Shown in pieces: positions 19,922 to 27,255 of a stretch of DNA of 64,000 bases. Each line of letters begins with the position of its first letter. Position 1 is the stretch's first letter. The DNA is from Methylomonas koyamae. Lineage in GTDB: Bacteria > Pseudomonadota > Gammaproteobacteria > Methylococcales > Methylomonadaceae. Both the position numbers and the translations under genes were made by a program. The notes below the pieces were generated by a model, which saw only the letters and a list, made by a program, of their open reading frames with translations, had not been told where the DNA came from and did no database searches. The stretch is from positions 62,001-126,000 of the forward strand of contig NZ_LUUK01000078.1 of NCBI RefSeq assembly GCF_001644025.1, given 5' to 3'.

Positions 19922-20248
19922 ATGAAAGAGATACGCGCCTACATCCAACCGCATAAACTCAATCCCTTGACGTTGGCGTTGTTGGAGATTCCCGGCTTTC
20001 CCGGCATGTCGGTGATGGATTGCGAAGGCTTCGGCCGGGAACGGACCGAACATATTCAGGACTACAAACCGTTCTTGCCCAAGAAGCGTATCGAGATTTT
20101 CGCGCCGGACGCACTGGCGGAACGGATTTTTACCACGGTGATGCGCGTGGCCCACAGCGGCCACCACGGCGACGGCAAGGTGTATATGCTCGATGTCCAC
20201 AAGGGCGGACGAATCAGCTCCGGCGAGCGCGGCGAGGATTTGGCGTAA
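19922..20248 (+). CDS. PII-like protein with a shortened T-loop, linked to the efflux operon
   Basis: 108 residues with the GlnB/PII framework. It starts MKEIRAYIQPHKLNPLTLAL, has GMSVMDCEGFGR before the T-loop, and ends with the B-loop signature SGHHGDGKVYMLDV plus RISSGERGEDLA. Compared with GlnB the T-loop is about nine residues shorter (GFGRERTEHIQDYKPFLPKK), and the uridylylated Tyr51 context is missing, so the protein cannot be regulated like GlnB. PII-like genes are known as the last gene of some czc-type operons, where a sensing role for the pump has been proposed. The 8 bp gap from the pump gene supports co-transcription. Confidence 0.85.
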   Translation: MKEIRAYIQPHKLNPLTLALLEIPGFPGMSVMDCEGFGRERTEHIQDYKPFLPKKRIEIFAPDALAERIFTTVMRVAHSGHHGDGKVYMLDVHKGGRISSGERGEDLA

Positions 20249-20254
20249 AAGGGC

Positions 20255-20276
20255 CGGTCGGCGTCTAGTCCGACCG
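20255..20276. terminator. Hairpin between convergent PII-like and nucleotidase genes
   Basis: CGGTCGG (20255-20261) pairs with CCGACCG (20270-20276) around an 8-base loop in the 39 bp between two convergent stop codons. There is no T-run on either strand, so it may act only with Rho or as a stabilising 3' end. Confidence 0.4.
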
Positions 20277-20287
20277 ACCCCAGCGTT

Positions 20288-22132
20288 TTAAGGCAGTTTG
20301 ACGGTGCGCGGCGCGTGTAGCGTCGCGGCGCTTGGATCGTAGGCCGGATGCGGTGGCAGATAGCGGCCCAGGTAGGAGATCAGCGCGTCGATGTCCTGCG
20401 CGCCGCCTAGCATGTCGCCGCCCTGGGTGAACACGCTATAGTTGTCGCCGCCGGTCGCCATGAAGTTGTTGACCGTGACCCGGTAGGTTTGGCTGGGGTT
20501 GATCACCGCGCCGTCGCTGACAATCAGGTCGGTAGCGGTCGGGTTGCCGCCGGCGTCGTAAACGCTCAGCGATACATTGCGCACCTTCGCGCAAGCCGGC
20601 GCGGACTCGCTCCATTCCTGATGCAAGCCGTTGGAGATTTGCAGGATGCGTTGCGAGCTTTGATTGTTCTTGGTCACGCCGTCGGACAACAAACAACCGC
20701 CGCCGATGAATTGCTGCTCCAGCACATCTTTTAATTGCGCGGCGGTCAAGGTCAGCGTCACCAAACTATTGCCGAACGGCTGCACCGTAAACGCTTCGCC
20801 GTAGCTGACGTCGTGCGGATAGCCGGCGGCAGTGAAGCCCGGATTACGCACGCCGCCGGGGTTCATCAGCGCAAACTGGGCGCCGCCGAATGCCGCCGCC
20901 GAGGTGGCTTGCCATTGCGCATCGGCGATCAAATCGCCGGCCGCCATTTCGCCGGCGCTGTTCGCCGAGTTGGTAGCCGGGCCGGTGATCGTGCCTATCG
21001 TACGGGCCGCCAGCGGTGCCACCAACGCGGCATAACCATCGACGATGCCTTTAATTTCGGCGTCGGCCGCATAATTGGCGTCCGTCCTGTCCACAGTGAT
21101 GTTGCGCGCGTCGACCGCAACGACATCGCCGGTGGCGTGGTTGATAGTCAGGTCGATGTCGGTCAGCACCCGGCCGAACGAGCTGGCCTGGGTCACCGGT
21201 ATAGCCCGGCCGGCCTTGTTGGGCAACTGGCAGATGAAACCGGTGTGGGTGTGGCCGGAAATCACCATGTCCACCGCGTTGTTCAGTTGGGCGACGATGC
21301 CTTTGACCGGCGACGTGGTCGGGTCTTGCAAGGCCGCCGAACAGTCGTTGATGAAATTCGGCGCCGCGCTGCCTTGCGAGCCGCCTTGATGCAGCAGCAC
21401 GACGATGGCTTCGACGCCCTGCGCGCGCAATTTCGGTACCAAGCTGTTGACGGTGGCGGCTTCGTCCTTGAACGCCAAACCGGCGACGCCGGCCGGCGTG
21501 ACGATGGTCGGAGTTTCCTTCAAGGTCAAACCGATGAAGCCGACCTTGAGTTTGCCGCCGACGGTATTGAAGCTTTTGATGGCGTAAGCCGGAAACACGG
21601 TCTTGCCGTTCGCGGTGTTAACCACGTTGGCGGCCAGAAACTTGAATTTTGCGCCTTCGAACGGTACCGGCGTGCCGACTTCCGCGCCCTTGCAGGTGTT
21701 GCTGTCGGTCGGATGGCAGCCGCCGGCCTGCATCCGCAGCAACTCGTCCTTGCCTTCGTCGAACTCGTGGTTGCCGACCGCGTTGAACTCCAAGCCCAGG
21801 CGGTTCATCGTTTCTATCGTACCTTCGTCGTGAAAAAAGGCCGAGATCAATGGGCTGGCACCGATCAGGTCGCCAGCCGACACGACGACGCTATTCGGAT
21901 TCTCCGCTTTCAACGCATCGACGTAAGCAGCCAGCATGTCGACGCCGCCGGCCGGCTTGCTGACGATCGCGGTGCCGGAGCCGCCGGCCTGCACGCCGAA
22001 ATTGCCCGGCGATTGCAGATTGCCGTGGAAGTCGTTGAATGCGACGATCTTAACGGTGCTGGTGGCGGCTTGCGCGCAACCCAGCGTCGCTAACGCGATG
22101 CCGATACCGGCGATCAATTGTTTGTTTCTCAT
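20288..22132 (-). CDS. Periplasmic bifunctional metallophosphatase/5'-nucleotidase
   Basis: 614 residues with a signal peptide (MRNKQLIAGIGIALATLGCAQAA). The metal-binding calcineurin-like domain has FNDFHGNL, SAGDLIGASPL, GNHEFDEG and VISGHTHTG. The C-terminal nucleotidase domain at about residues 380-600 has the substrate-binding MNPGGVR. The enzyme dephosphorylates extracellular or periplasmic nucleotides (5'-nucleotidase, UDP-sugar hydrolase or 2',3'-cyclic phosphodiesterase type). I chose ATG 22132, which has GGGAGA 6 bases upstream, over the in-frame start at 22150. It lies 14 bp behind the VPLPA-CTERM gene in the same direction. Confidence 0.9.
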   Translation of the reverse strand: MRNKQLIAGIGIALATLGCAQAATSTVKIVAFNDFHGNLQSPGNFGVQAGGSGTAIVSKPAGGVDMLAAYVDALKAENPNSVVVSAGDLIGASPLISAFFHDEGTIETMNRLGLEFNAVGNHEFDEGKDELLRMQAGGCHPTDSNTCKGAEVGTPVPFEGAKFKFLAANVVNTANGKTVFPAYAIKSFNTVGGKLKVGFIGLTLKETPTIVTPAGVAGLAFKDEAATVNSLVPKLRAQGVEAIVVLLHQGGSQGSAAPNFINDCSAALQDPTTSPVKGIVAQLNNAVDMVISGHTHTGFICQLPNKAGRAIPVTQASSFGRVLTDIDLTINHATGDVVAVDARNITVDRTDANYAADAEIKGIVDGYAALVAPLAARTIGTITGPATNSANSAGEMAAGDLIADAQWQATSAAAFGGAQFALMNPGGVRNPGFTAAGYPHDVSYGEAFTVQPFGNSLVTLTLTAAQLKDVLEQQFIGGGCLLSDGVTKNNQSSQRILQISNGLHQEWSESAPACAKVRNVSLSVYDAGGNPTATDLIVSDGAVINPSQTYRVTVNNFMATGGDNYSVFTQGGDMLGGAQDIDALISYLGRYLPPHPAYDPSAATLHAPRTVKLP

Positions 22133-22146
22133 GGCGATTCTCCCAA

Positions 22147-22713
22147 TCAAGCCGAACGGCGCCGTGCCGCGGCAGCCAACAAGCCGCTACCGGACAGCAT
22201 CAGCCATGCTCCGGCGGGCAACGGAACCGCCGTCAGAGCGACGCCGCCCAGGGTGGCGTTGAAGGGCAACCCCTCCGCATCCAGCGCGGACACCGCCAAC
22301 AGGCCGGTGATATGGTGGCTGCCGGCGCCGAGCTGAAACAAGCCCCGGCTGAAATTGGTTTGACTCCAGGCCGTATCGAAATCGATCACGCTCGGCGTAG
22401 CGCCATCCCGATAATTATTGATGCCGGCACTAGTAAAGGCCAAGCTGATACCGTTATCGAAAACCTGGAAACTATCGCCGGAAAAGCCGGCGTCCACGAC
22501 TTTCAGAATCGCCGGAGCGCTCAACGTGAAATCGAATGCGATGGCCGAGCCGTCGTCGGCAATCCAGCTGAGCGGATCGATGCCGGATTCGGCGGAAAAA
22601 TCATCGACAACGAACTCGCTCCAACTGCCGTCGACGGCTAAAGCGACCGTTTGGGCCTGAGCCGGTAGCGCGAATGCCAGCGCCACGGCCGCGAAAAATC
22701 TTGGTTTGAACAT
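22147..22713 (-). CDS. Secreted protein with VPLPA-type C-terminal sorting signal
   Basis: 188 residues. A Sec signal peptide (MFKPRFFAAVALAFALPAQAQ) leads into a beta-rich domain with no family I can name. The C-terminus is a VPLPA-CTERM tail: AVPLPAGAWLMLSG, a hydrophobic helix, then an Arg cluster (ARRRSA). Such tails are recognised by exosortases and lead to attachment or release at the surface in bacteria that make exopolysaccharide. No exosortase gene is in the window. The upstream start at 22728 is possible but has no ribosome-binding site. The second such protein in the window is at 35103-35744. Confidence 0.75.
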   Translation of the reverse strand: MFKPRFFAAVALAFALPAQAQTVALAVDGSWSEFVVDDFSAESGIDPLSWIADDGSAIAFDFTLSAPAILKVVDAGFSGDSFQVFDNGISLAFTSAGINNYRDGATPSVIDFDTAWSQTNFSRGLFQLGAGSHHITGLLAVSALDAEGLPFNATLGGVALTAVPLPAGAWLMLSGSGLLAAAARRRSA

Positions 22714-22996
22714 AAGTCTGTACCCCATTTGAAAGATGCCGTTGAAGGGGCAGGGACGATTCCGTCCCAGCCACCGCTGGGCATTACAAACCGGGAATAT
22801 GAAAAGCCGATGACGCTAGCGCGACAATTGCGTGGCAAGCGCGCAAACGCCTAGCCGAGGGGGATGATGCGTGGAGTGGGTAGATGGGCGGGGAAACCGG
22901 TGATCGAGCCTTGAAAACCGGCAACCGGCTATGCGGAAGGCTATCGAGCGATGCCGCCGGAATCGACGGCATCGATGCTATCAAGTCAGTAATGGC

Positions 22997-23776
22997 TTAC
23001 GAAAAATTGCGGCCGTAGAAGATTTCGGCCATTTCTTCCTGGAGCATTTCCTGGATTTCTTCCTGCTCCTCGTCGCTGAAATTACTTTCCTTTTCGAACA
23101 GGTAATTTTCCAGTTCGGTTTCCTTCAGCATCATCTTAGTATGGAAGATGTTCTCCTGATAGACGTTGACGTCGATCATTTGATACAGCTCCTTGGTGCT
23201 TTCGGCGATGTAGTTTTGAATCGAGTTGATCTTGTGGTCGATATAGATCTTCTGGCCGGTCACGTCGCGGGTGAAACCGCGCACCCGGTAATCCATGATG
23301 ACGATGTCGGACTCGAAGCTATGTATTAGATAATTCAAGGCTTTCAACGGCGAAATTTGTCCGCAGGTGGATACGTCGATGTCGGCCCGAAACGTGCAAA
23401 TATCGGTATCCGGATGACTTTCCGGATAGGTGTGCACGGTGATGTGGCTCTTGTCCAAATGCGCCAAAATCGTGTCGGGCAACGGGCCCGGCGACTCGGA
23501 ATTCATGCCGGCCGGGATCACCGCGCCCTCGGAAATCAACATCGTTACGCTGGCGCCTTGCGGGTCGTAATCCTGATGAGCGATGTTCAAAATCTGCGCG
23601 CCGATGATGTTGGCCACATCCTTCAAAATTTGGGTCAGGCGTTTGGCGTTGTAAGCTTCGTCGATGTATTCGATGTACGCTTTTTCTTGCTCCTTGGGCG
23701 CGTAGCAAACGTCGTAAATGTTGAAGCTCAACGATTTGGTCAGGTTGTTAAACCCGTGTAATTGTAATTTGCTCAA
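22997..23776 (-). CDS. speD: S-adenosylmethionine decarboxylase proenzyme
   Basis: Makes decarboxylated SAM, the aminopropyl donor for spermidine. 259 residues, the long enterobacterial/pseudomonad type (E. coli 264). The self-cleavage site is in [15 protein letters not shown], giving Ser110 as the pyruvoyl precursor; the acidic C-terminus ([16 protein letters not shown]) is typical. It lies 4 bp downstream of the OsmC-like gene, which is divergent from crp. This order (crp/vfr, osmC-like, speD) is the one known in Pseudomonas. No speE is seen here. Confidence 0.95.
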   Translation of the reverse strand: MSKLQLHGFNNLTKSLSFNIYDVCYAPKEQEKAYIEYIDEAYNAKRLTQILKDVANIIGAQILNIAHQDYDPQGASVTMLISEGAVIPAGMNSESPGPLPDTILAHLDKSHITVHTYPESHPDTDICTFRADIDVSTCGQISPLKALNYLIHSFESDIVIMDYRVRGFTRDVTGQKIYIDHKINSIQNYIAESTKELYQMIDVNVYQENIFHTKMMLKETELENYLFEKESNFSDEEQEEIQEMLQEEMAEIFYGRNFS

Positions 23777-23780
23777 CCGC

Positions 23781-24200
23781 TTAACCCTCGATAACTTCGA
23801 AATCGTGACTGATTTCCACGCCGGCCTTGCCCAGCATGATGGATGCCGAACAATATTTTTCGGCGGACAGTTTCACCGCCCGCTCCACCGCCGATGCCGG
23901 CAGATTTTTCCCGGTCACCTTGAAATGCAGGTGGATTTTGGTAAACACCGCCGGCACGGCGTCGGCGCGTTCGGCGGTCAATTCGGCACTGCAATGCACG
24001 ATGTCGTGGCGGCCTTTCTGCAGGATGTCGACCACGTCGAACGACGAGCAGCCGCCCACGCCCATCAGCAGCATTTCCATCGGACGCACGCCCAAATTCC
24101 GACCGCCGTGGTCGGGCGGACCGTCCATCACCACCGTGTGTCCGCTGCCGGACTCGCCGACGAACAATCTGCCGTCGACCCATTTAATCGTTGCTTGCAT
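23781..24200 (-). CDS. OsmC family protein (YhfA-like)
   Basis: 139 residues of the OsmC/Ohr superfamily, thiol peroxidases or relatives. The two conserved cysteines are in [11 protein letters not shown] and SAEKYCSAS, with the central [10 protein letters not shown] strand region between them. The subgroup next to crp/vfr (YhfA) has no firmly known substrate. It is divergent from crp with 129 bp between starts and is probably co-transcribed with speD. Confidence 0.9.
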   Translation of the reverse strand: MQATIKWVDGRLFVGESGSGHTVVMDGPPDHGGRNLGVRPMEMLLMGVGGCSSFDVVDILQKGRHDIVHCSAELTAERADAVPAVFTKIHLHFKVTGKNLPASAVERAVKLSAEKYCSASIMLGKAGVEISHDFEVIEG

Positions 24201-24329
24201 CCTCTAACCCAAGTCGAAACCAAAATTGACGCGGATTTTACAACGAACCCGTCAAATGTCTTGATTTTTTTCCGAAACTCCTGCACCTTGATAAGGTAGC
24301 CAAATCAGTTCACAGAATTATTACAAATT

Positions 24330-24983
24330 ATGAGCTTCGTTAAACAAAACAAGATCTCGCCATCCGCTCTCGAAGCCTTTTTGCGCTTCTGCCATGTCCG
24401 GACCTATCCGGCCAAAATCACGATCGTCCGCCCCGGCGACGTCGGCGACAAGTTGTTGTTTGTGGTCGACGGCTCGGTCAGCGTCAGCGTCGAAGACGAA
24501 GAAGGCCGGGAACTGATTCTGGCTTATTTGAACAAGCACGATTTCGTAGGCGAAATCGGCGTGTTCAAAAATGCCGAAACCCGTAGCGTGTTGGTGAAAA
24601 CCCGCACCAAGTGCCAGATGGCGGAGATCGGTTACGAGCGTTTCAAGCAATTGCTGAACGCCGATTTGCGCGATCAGGCCGTCGAAATTCTGACCGTGCT
24701 CGGCGAGCAACTCTCCACCCGTTTGCTGATTACCAGCCGCAAATACCGCGACTTGGCCTTCATGGACGTCGAGGGACGTATCGCCCGGACCTTACTGGAT
24801 CTGTGCAAGGAGCCGGACGCGATCACCCACCCGGACGGCATGCAATTGCACATCACCCGTCAGGAAATCGGTCGTATCGTCGGCTGCTCCAGGGAAATGG
24901 CCGGCCGGGTATTGAAGGAGCTGGAAGATAAAGGCTTGATCACCGCCCACGGCAAAACCATCGTCGTGTTCGGCACCCGCTAA
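24330..24983 (+). CDS. crp: cAMP receptor protein-type regulator (Crp/Vfr)
   Basis: 217 residues. The cyclic-nucleotide domain at about residues 15-125 has DFVGEIGVFKNAETRSVLV, matching the cAMP-binding GE...RS pattern of Crp, and a Thr-Ser pair in the dimer helix (LITSRKYRDLAF), which contacts cAMP in Crp. The winged helix-turn-helix at about 170-200 has ITRQEIGRIVGCSREMAGRV, with the Arg and Glu of the DNA-reading helix conserved, so it likely reads TGTGA-N6-TCACA. The length fits Vfr as well as Crp. The gene is divergent from the OsmC-like gene. Confidence 0.93.
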   Translation: MSFVKQNKISPSALEAFLRFCHVRTYPAKITIVRPGDVGDKLLFVVDGSVSVSVEDEEGRELILAYLNKHDFVGEIGVFKNAETRSVLVKTRTKCQMAEIGYERFKQLLNADLRDQAVEILTVLGEQLSTRLLITSRKYRDLAFMDVEGRIARTLLDLCKEPDAITHPDGMQLHITRQEIGRIVGCSREMAGRVLKELEDKGLITAHGKTIVVFGTR

Positions 24984-25007
24984 GTCCATCCTACGTCCAC
25001 CATCGGC

Positions 25008-25032
25008 GCGGCCGCTCCACCGGAACGGCCGC
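25008..25032. terminator. Hairpin between convergent crp and dienelactone hydrolase genes
   Basis: GCGGCCG (25008-25014) pairs with CGGCCGC (25026-25032) across an 11-base loop in the 54 bp between the two stop codons. No T-run is present, so it is a possible rather than a typical intrinsic terminator. Confidence 0.4.
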
Positions 25033-25037
25033 CTAGA

Positions 25038-25820
25038 TCATTTAAATAGCGAATCGAACAGTTCTTGCATCGCCGTCCAGGATAGCCGGTCGGCTTCCGC
25101 GTCGTAAGCCACGTCCAACTGGTTGGCCTTGCCGAGACGGTCGGCATCCGGATTGGTAAAACCGTGTTTGACGCCCGGATAATTGACGACGCGATAATCC
25201 GCCTTGGCCAGCGCCATTTCCTTTTCGAAGTCCGCGATGCTTTGCGGCGTCACGAAGCCGTCGGCCGCGCCGTTCAACACCAACACCTTAGCCTTGACAC
25301 TGCCGGGTTTGGCCGGAGTATCGGTCACCAGATTGCCGTGAAAGCTGACCACGGCCGCCAATTCGACGCCTTGCCGCGCCATGTTCAACACAGTCGATCC
25401 GCCGAAACAGTAGCCGATCGCGGCAATCTTGCCGACATCGACGTTGGGTTGCTCACGCAAGAATTGCAAGGCCGCCAGAAAACGTTGCTTGGCGATGTCG
25501 GCCCGTTCCAGCACCGATTTCATGAAGGCCGACGCTTCGGCGGCGTGTTCGCTGGACTTCCCGTCCCCGTACATATCCACCGCCAACGCGGTATAGCCCA
25601 GCTCGGCCAGCATTTTGGCGCGCTGGCGGGCGTAGTCGTTCAAGCCCCACCATTCGTGGACGACCAGCACGCCCGGCTGCTTGAGGCCCTTGGCGTCGTC
25701 CCAGGCCAGATAGCCGCGCAGCCGAGTATCGCCGGCGCTGTATTCGACGGTCTGCTCGCGCAACGCGGCTTGCGCGCCGCTCGCGATTAACAGGCTTAAC
25801 ACTAGCCAAATGGGTTTCAT
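25038..25820 (-). CDS. Exported dienelactone hydrolase family protein
   Basis: 260 residues of the alpha/beta-hydrolase fold with a signal peptide (MKPIWLVLSLLIASGAQAA). The dienelactone hydrolase triad is visible: Cys in IGYCFGGS, Asp in NGAADGFV and His in GVKHGFTN; the VVHEWWGLNDYARQRA stretch is also typical. The family hydrolyses dienelactones and other small esters; the periplasmic location makes a role in aromatic degradation uncertain. Its start is divergent from the MFS gene. Confidence 0.85.
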   Translation of the reverse strand: MKPIWLVLSLLIASGAQAALREQTVEYSAGDTRLRGYLAWDDAKGLKQPGVLVVHEWWGLNDYARQRAKMLAELGYTALAVDMYGDGKSSEHAAEASAFMKSVLERADIAKQRFLAALQFLREQPNVDVGKIAAIGYCFGGSTVLNMARQGVELAAVVSFHGNLVTDTPAKPGSVKAKVLVLNGAADGFVTPQSIADFEKEMALAKADYRVVNYPGVKHGFTNPDADRLGKANQLDVAYDAEADRLSWTAMQELFDSLFK

Positions 25821-25931
25821 GATGTCCTCCTAGTTGCAAAAATGATCGGACCGGCTTTTTATCGCAATCTGTGGTGAAATGCCACCGAAATCGGCGCCGC
25901 CGGCGCCCCAGTGCCCCAACCGATCAACAAA

Positions 25932-27125
25932 ATGAACCCATCGAAACCCATCGCCGTTTGGCGGCAAATCCCTGGCGGCGTGTGGGCGCTGGGCTTCGTC
26001 AGTCTGTTGATGGACATTTCCTCGGAAATGATTCACAGCCTGCTACCGTTGTTCATGGTCGGCACGCTGGGCGCCAGCACGTTGAGCGTCGGCTTGATCG
26101 AAGGCGCAGCCGAAGCCACCGCGCTGATCGTCAAGGTCTTTTCCGGCGTCGCCAGCGATTACCTGGGTAAGCGCAAAAGTCTGGCGTTGATCGGTTACAG
26201 TCTGGGCGCGCTGACCAAGCCGCTGTTCGCCATTGCCGCCAGTAGCGGCATGGTGCTGACCGCCCGCTTGTTGGACAGAGTCGGCAAAGGCATACGCGGC
26301 GCGCCACGCGATGCGCTGGTGGCCGATCTGGCGCCGGCCGGAATTCGCGGCGCGGCCTTCGGCTTGCGGCAGTCACTGGATAATATCGGCGCGTTTCTGG
26401 GCCCATTGTTGGCGGTGGCCTTGATGCTGTGGTGGGACAATGACTTTCGGGCGGTGTTTTGGGTGGCGGTCATTCCGGGCGGCTTGGCGGTACTGATGCT
26501 GCTGCTCGGCGTCAAGGAACCCAAGCATCTGGTCAAGGCCAGGCACGGCAATCCAATCCGCCGCGCCAATCTGCGCCGCTTGGGCAAGACCTATTGGCGG
26601 GTCGTGACCATCGGCGCGGTGTTCACATTGGCGCGCTTCAGCGAGGCTTTCCTGGTACTCAGGGCGCAACAGGGGGGCATAGCCTTAGCGCTGGTACCGC
26701 TGGTGATGGTGGCGATGAATATCGTGTACTCGGCAACCGCCTATCCGTTTGGAAAATTGTCGGACCGGATTTCGCCGGCGCGCTTACTGAGCTGGGGCTT
26801 GCTGGTGCTGATCGGCGCGGACCTGGTGTTGGCCAGCAGCGCCGATTGGCGGGCGACGCTGGCCGGCGTCGGTTTATGGGGCGTTCACATGGGGATGACC
26901 CAAGGTCTGCTCGCCAAACTGGTAGCGGACACCGCGCCGGCCGATTTACGCGGCACCGGTTTCGGCTTTTTCAATCTGATCTCAGGCCTGGCAATGCTGG
27001 CGGCCAGTGTCTTGGCCGGCTGGCTGTGGGATAGCCACGGCGCGGCGCTGACTTTCGTGGCCGGCGCGATCTTCTCCGCCGCCGCCTGGCTGATGCTGCG
27101 ACTCGATCGTCGCACGCGTCATTGA
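25932..27125 (+). CDS. MFS transporter
   Basis: 397 residues, about 12 transmembrane helices. The conserved cytoplasmic motifs are DYLGKRKSLALIGY after helix 2 and LLDRVGKGIRGAPRDALVAD between helices 4 and 5, the latter common in a group of uncharacterised bacterial MFS exporters. The start is taken at ATG 25932 (MNPSKPIAVWRQIPG); a GTG at 25911 in the same frame would add seven residues. The transported compound cannot be told. Confidence 0.85.
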   Translation: MNPSKPIAVWRQIPGGVWALGFVSLLMDISSEMIHSLLPLFMVGTLGASTLSVGLIEGAAEATALIVKVFSGVASDYLGKRKSLALIGYSLGALTKPLFAIAASSGMVLTARLLDRVGKGIRGAPRDALVADLAPAGIRGAAFGLRQSLDNIGAFLGPLLAVALMLWWDNDFRAVFWVAVIPGGLAVLMLLLGVKEPKHLVKARHGNPIRRANLRRLGKTYWRVVTIGAVFTLARFSEAFLVLRAQQGGIALALVPLVMVAMNIVYSATAYPFGKLSDRISPARLLSWGLLVLIGADLVLASSADWRATLAGVGLWGVHMGMTQGLLAKLVADTAPADLRGTGFGFFNLISGLAMLAASVLAGWLWDSHGAALTFVAGAIFSAAAWLMLRLDRRTRH

Positions 27126-27194
27126 AAAGGCCGGGAGTATTCCGCTCGACACGGCGGGCAAGCGATCGCCCTCTTTCCAAAGCCGGACGTAAAG

Positions 27195-27212
27195 TGTAAG
27201 TTAACACTTACA
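27195..27212. promoter_or_regulatory. Inverted repeat TGTAAGT-N4-ACTTACA upstream of the diguanylate cyclase
   Basis: A perfect 7-base inverted repeat with a 4-base centre (TAAC), in an AT-rich island 44 bp before the GTG start. The size and symmetry fit a dimeric regulator's operator. I do not recognise the motif as belonging to a named regulator. Confidence 0.4.
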
Positions 27213-27255
27213 AGCGACGGCGTTCGACCGTCGTATCGCCAGTTCGAGGCCGTCC

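Noticed and set aside
20735-22093. Long open frame (452 codons) on the plus strand opposite the nucleotidase gene
   Set aside because: It is the antisense shadow of a gene with clear catalytic motifs; the translation is Arg/Gly-rich with no domain, which is typical of GC-rich shadows.
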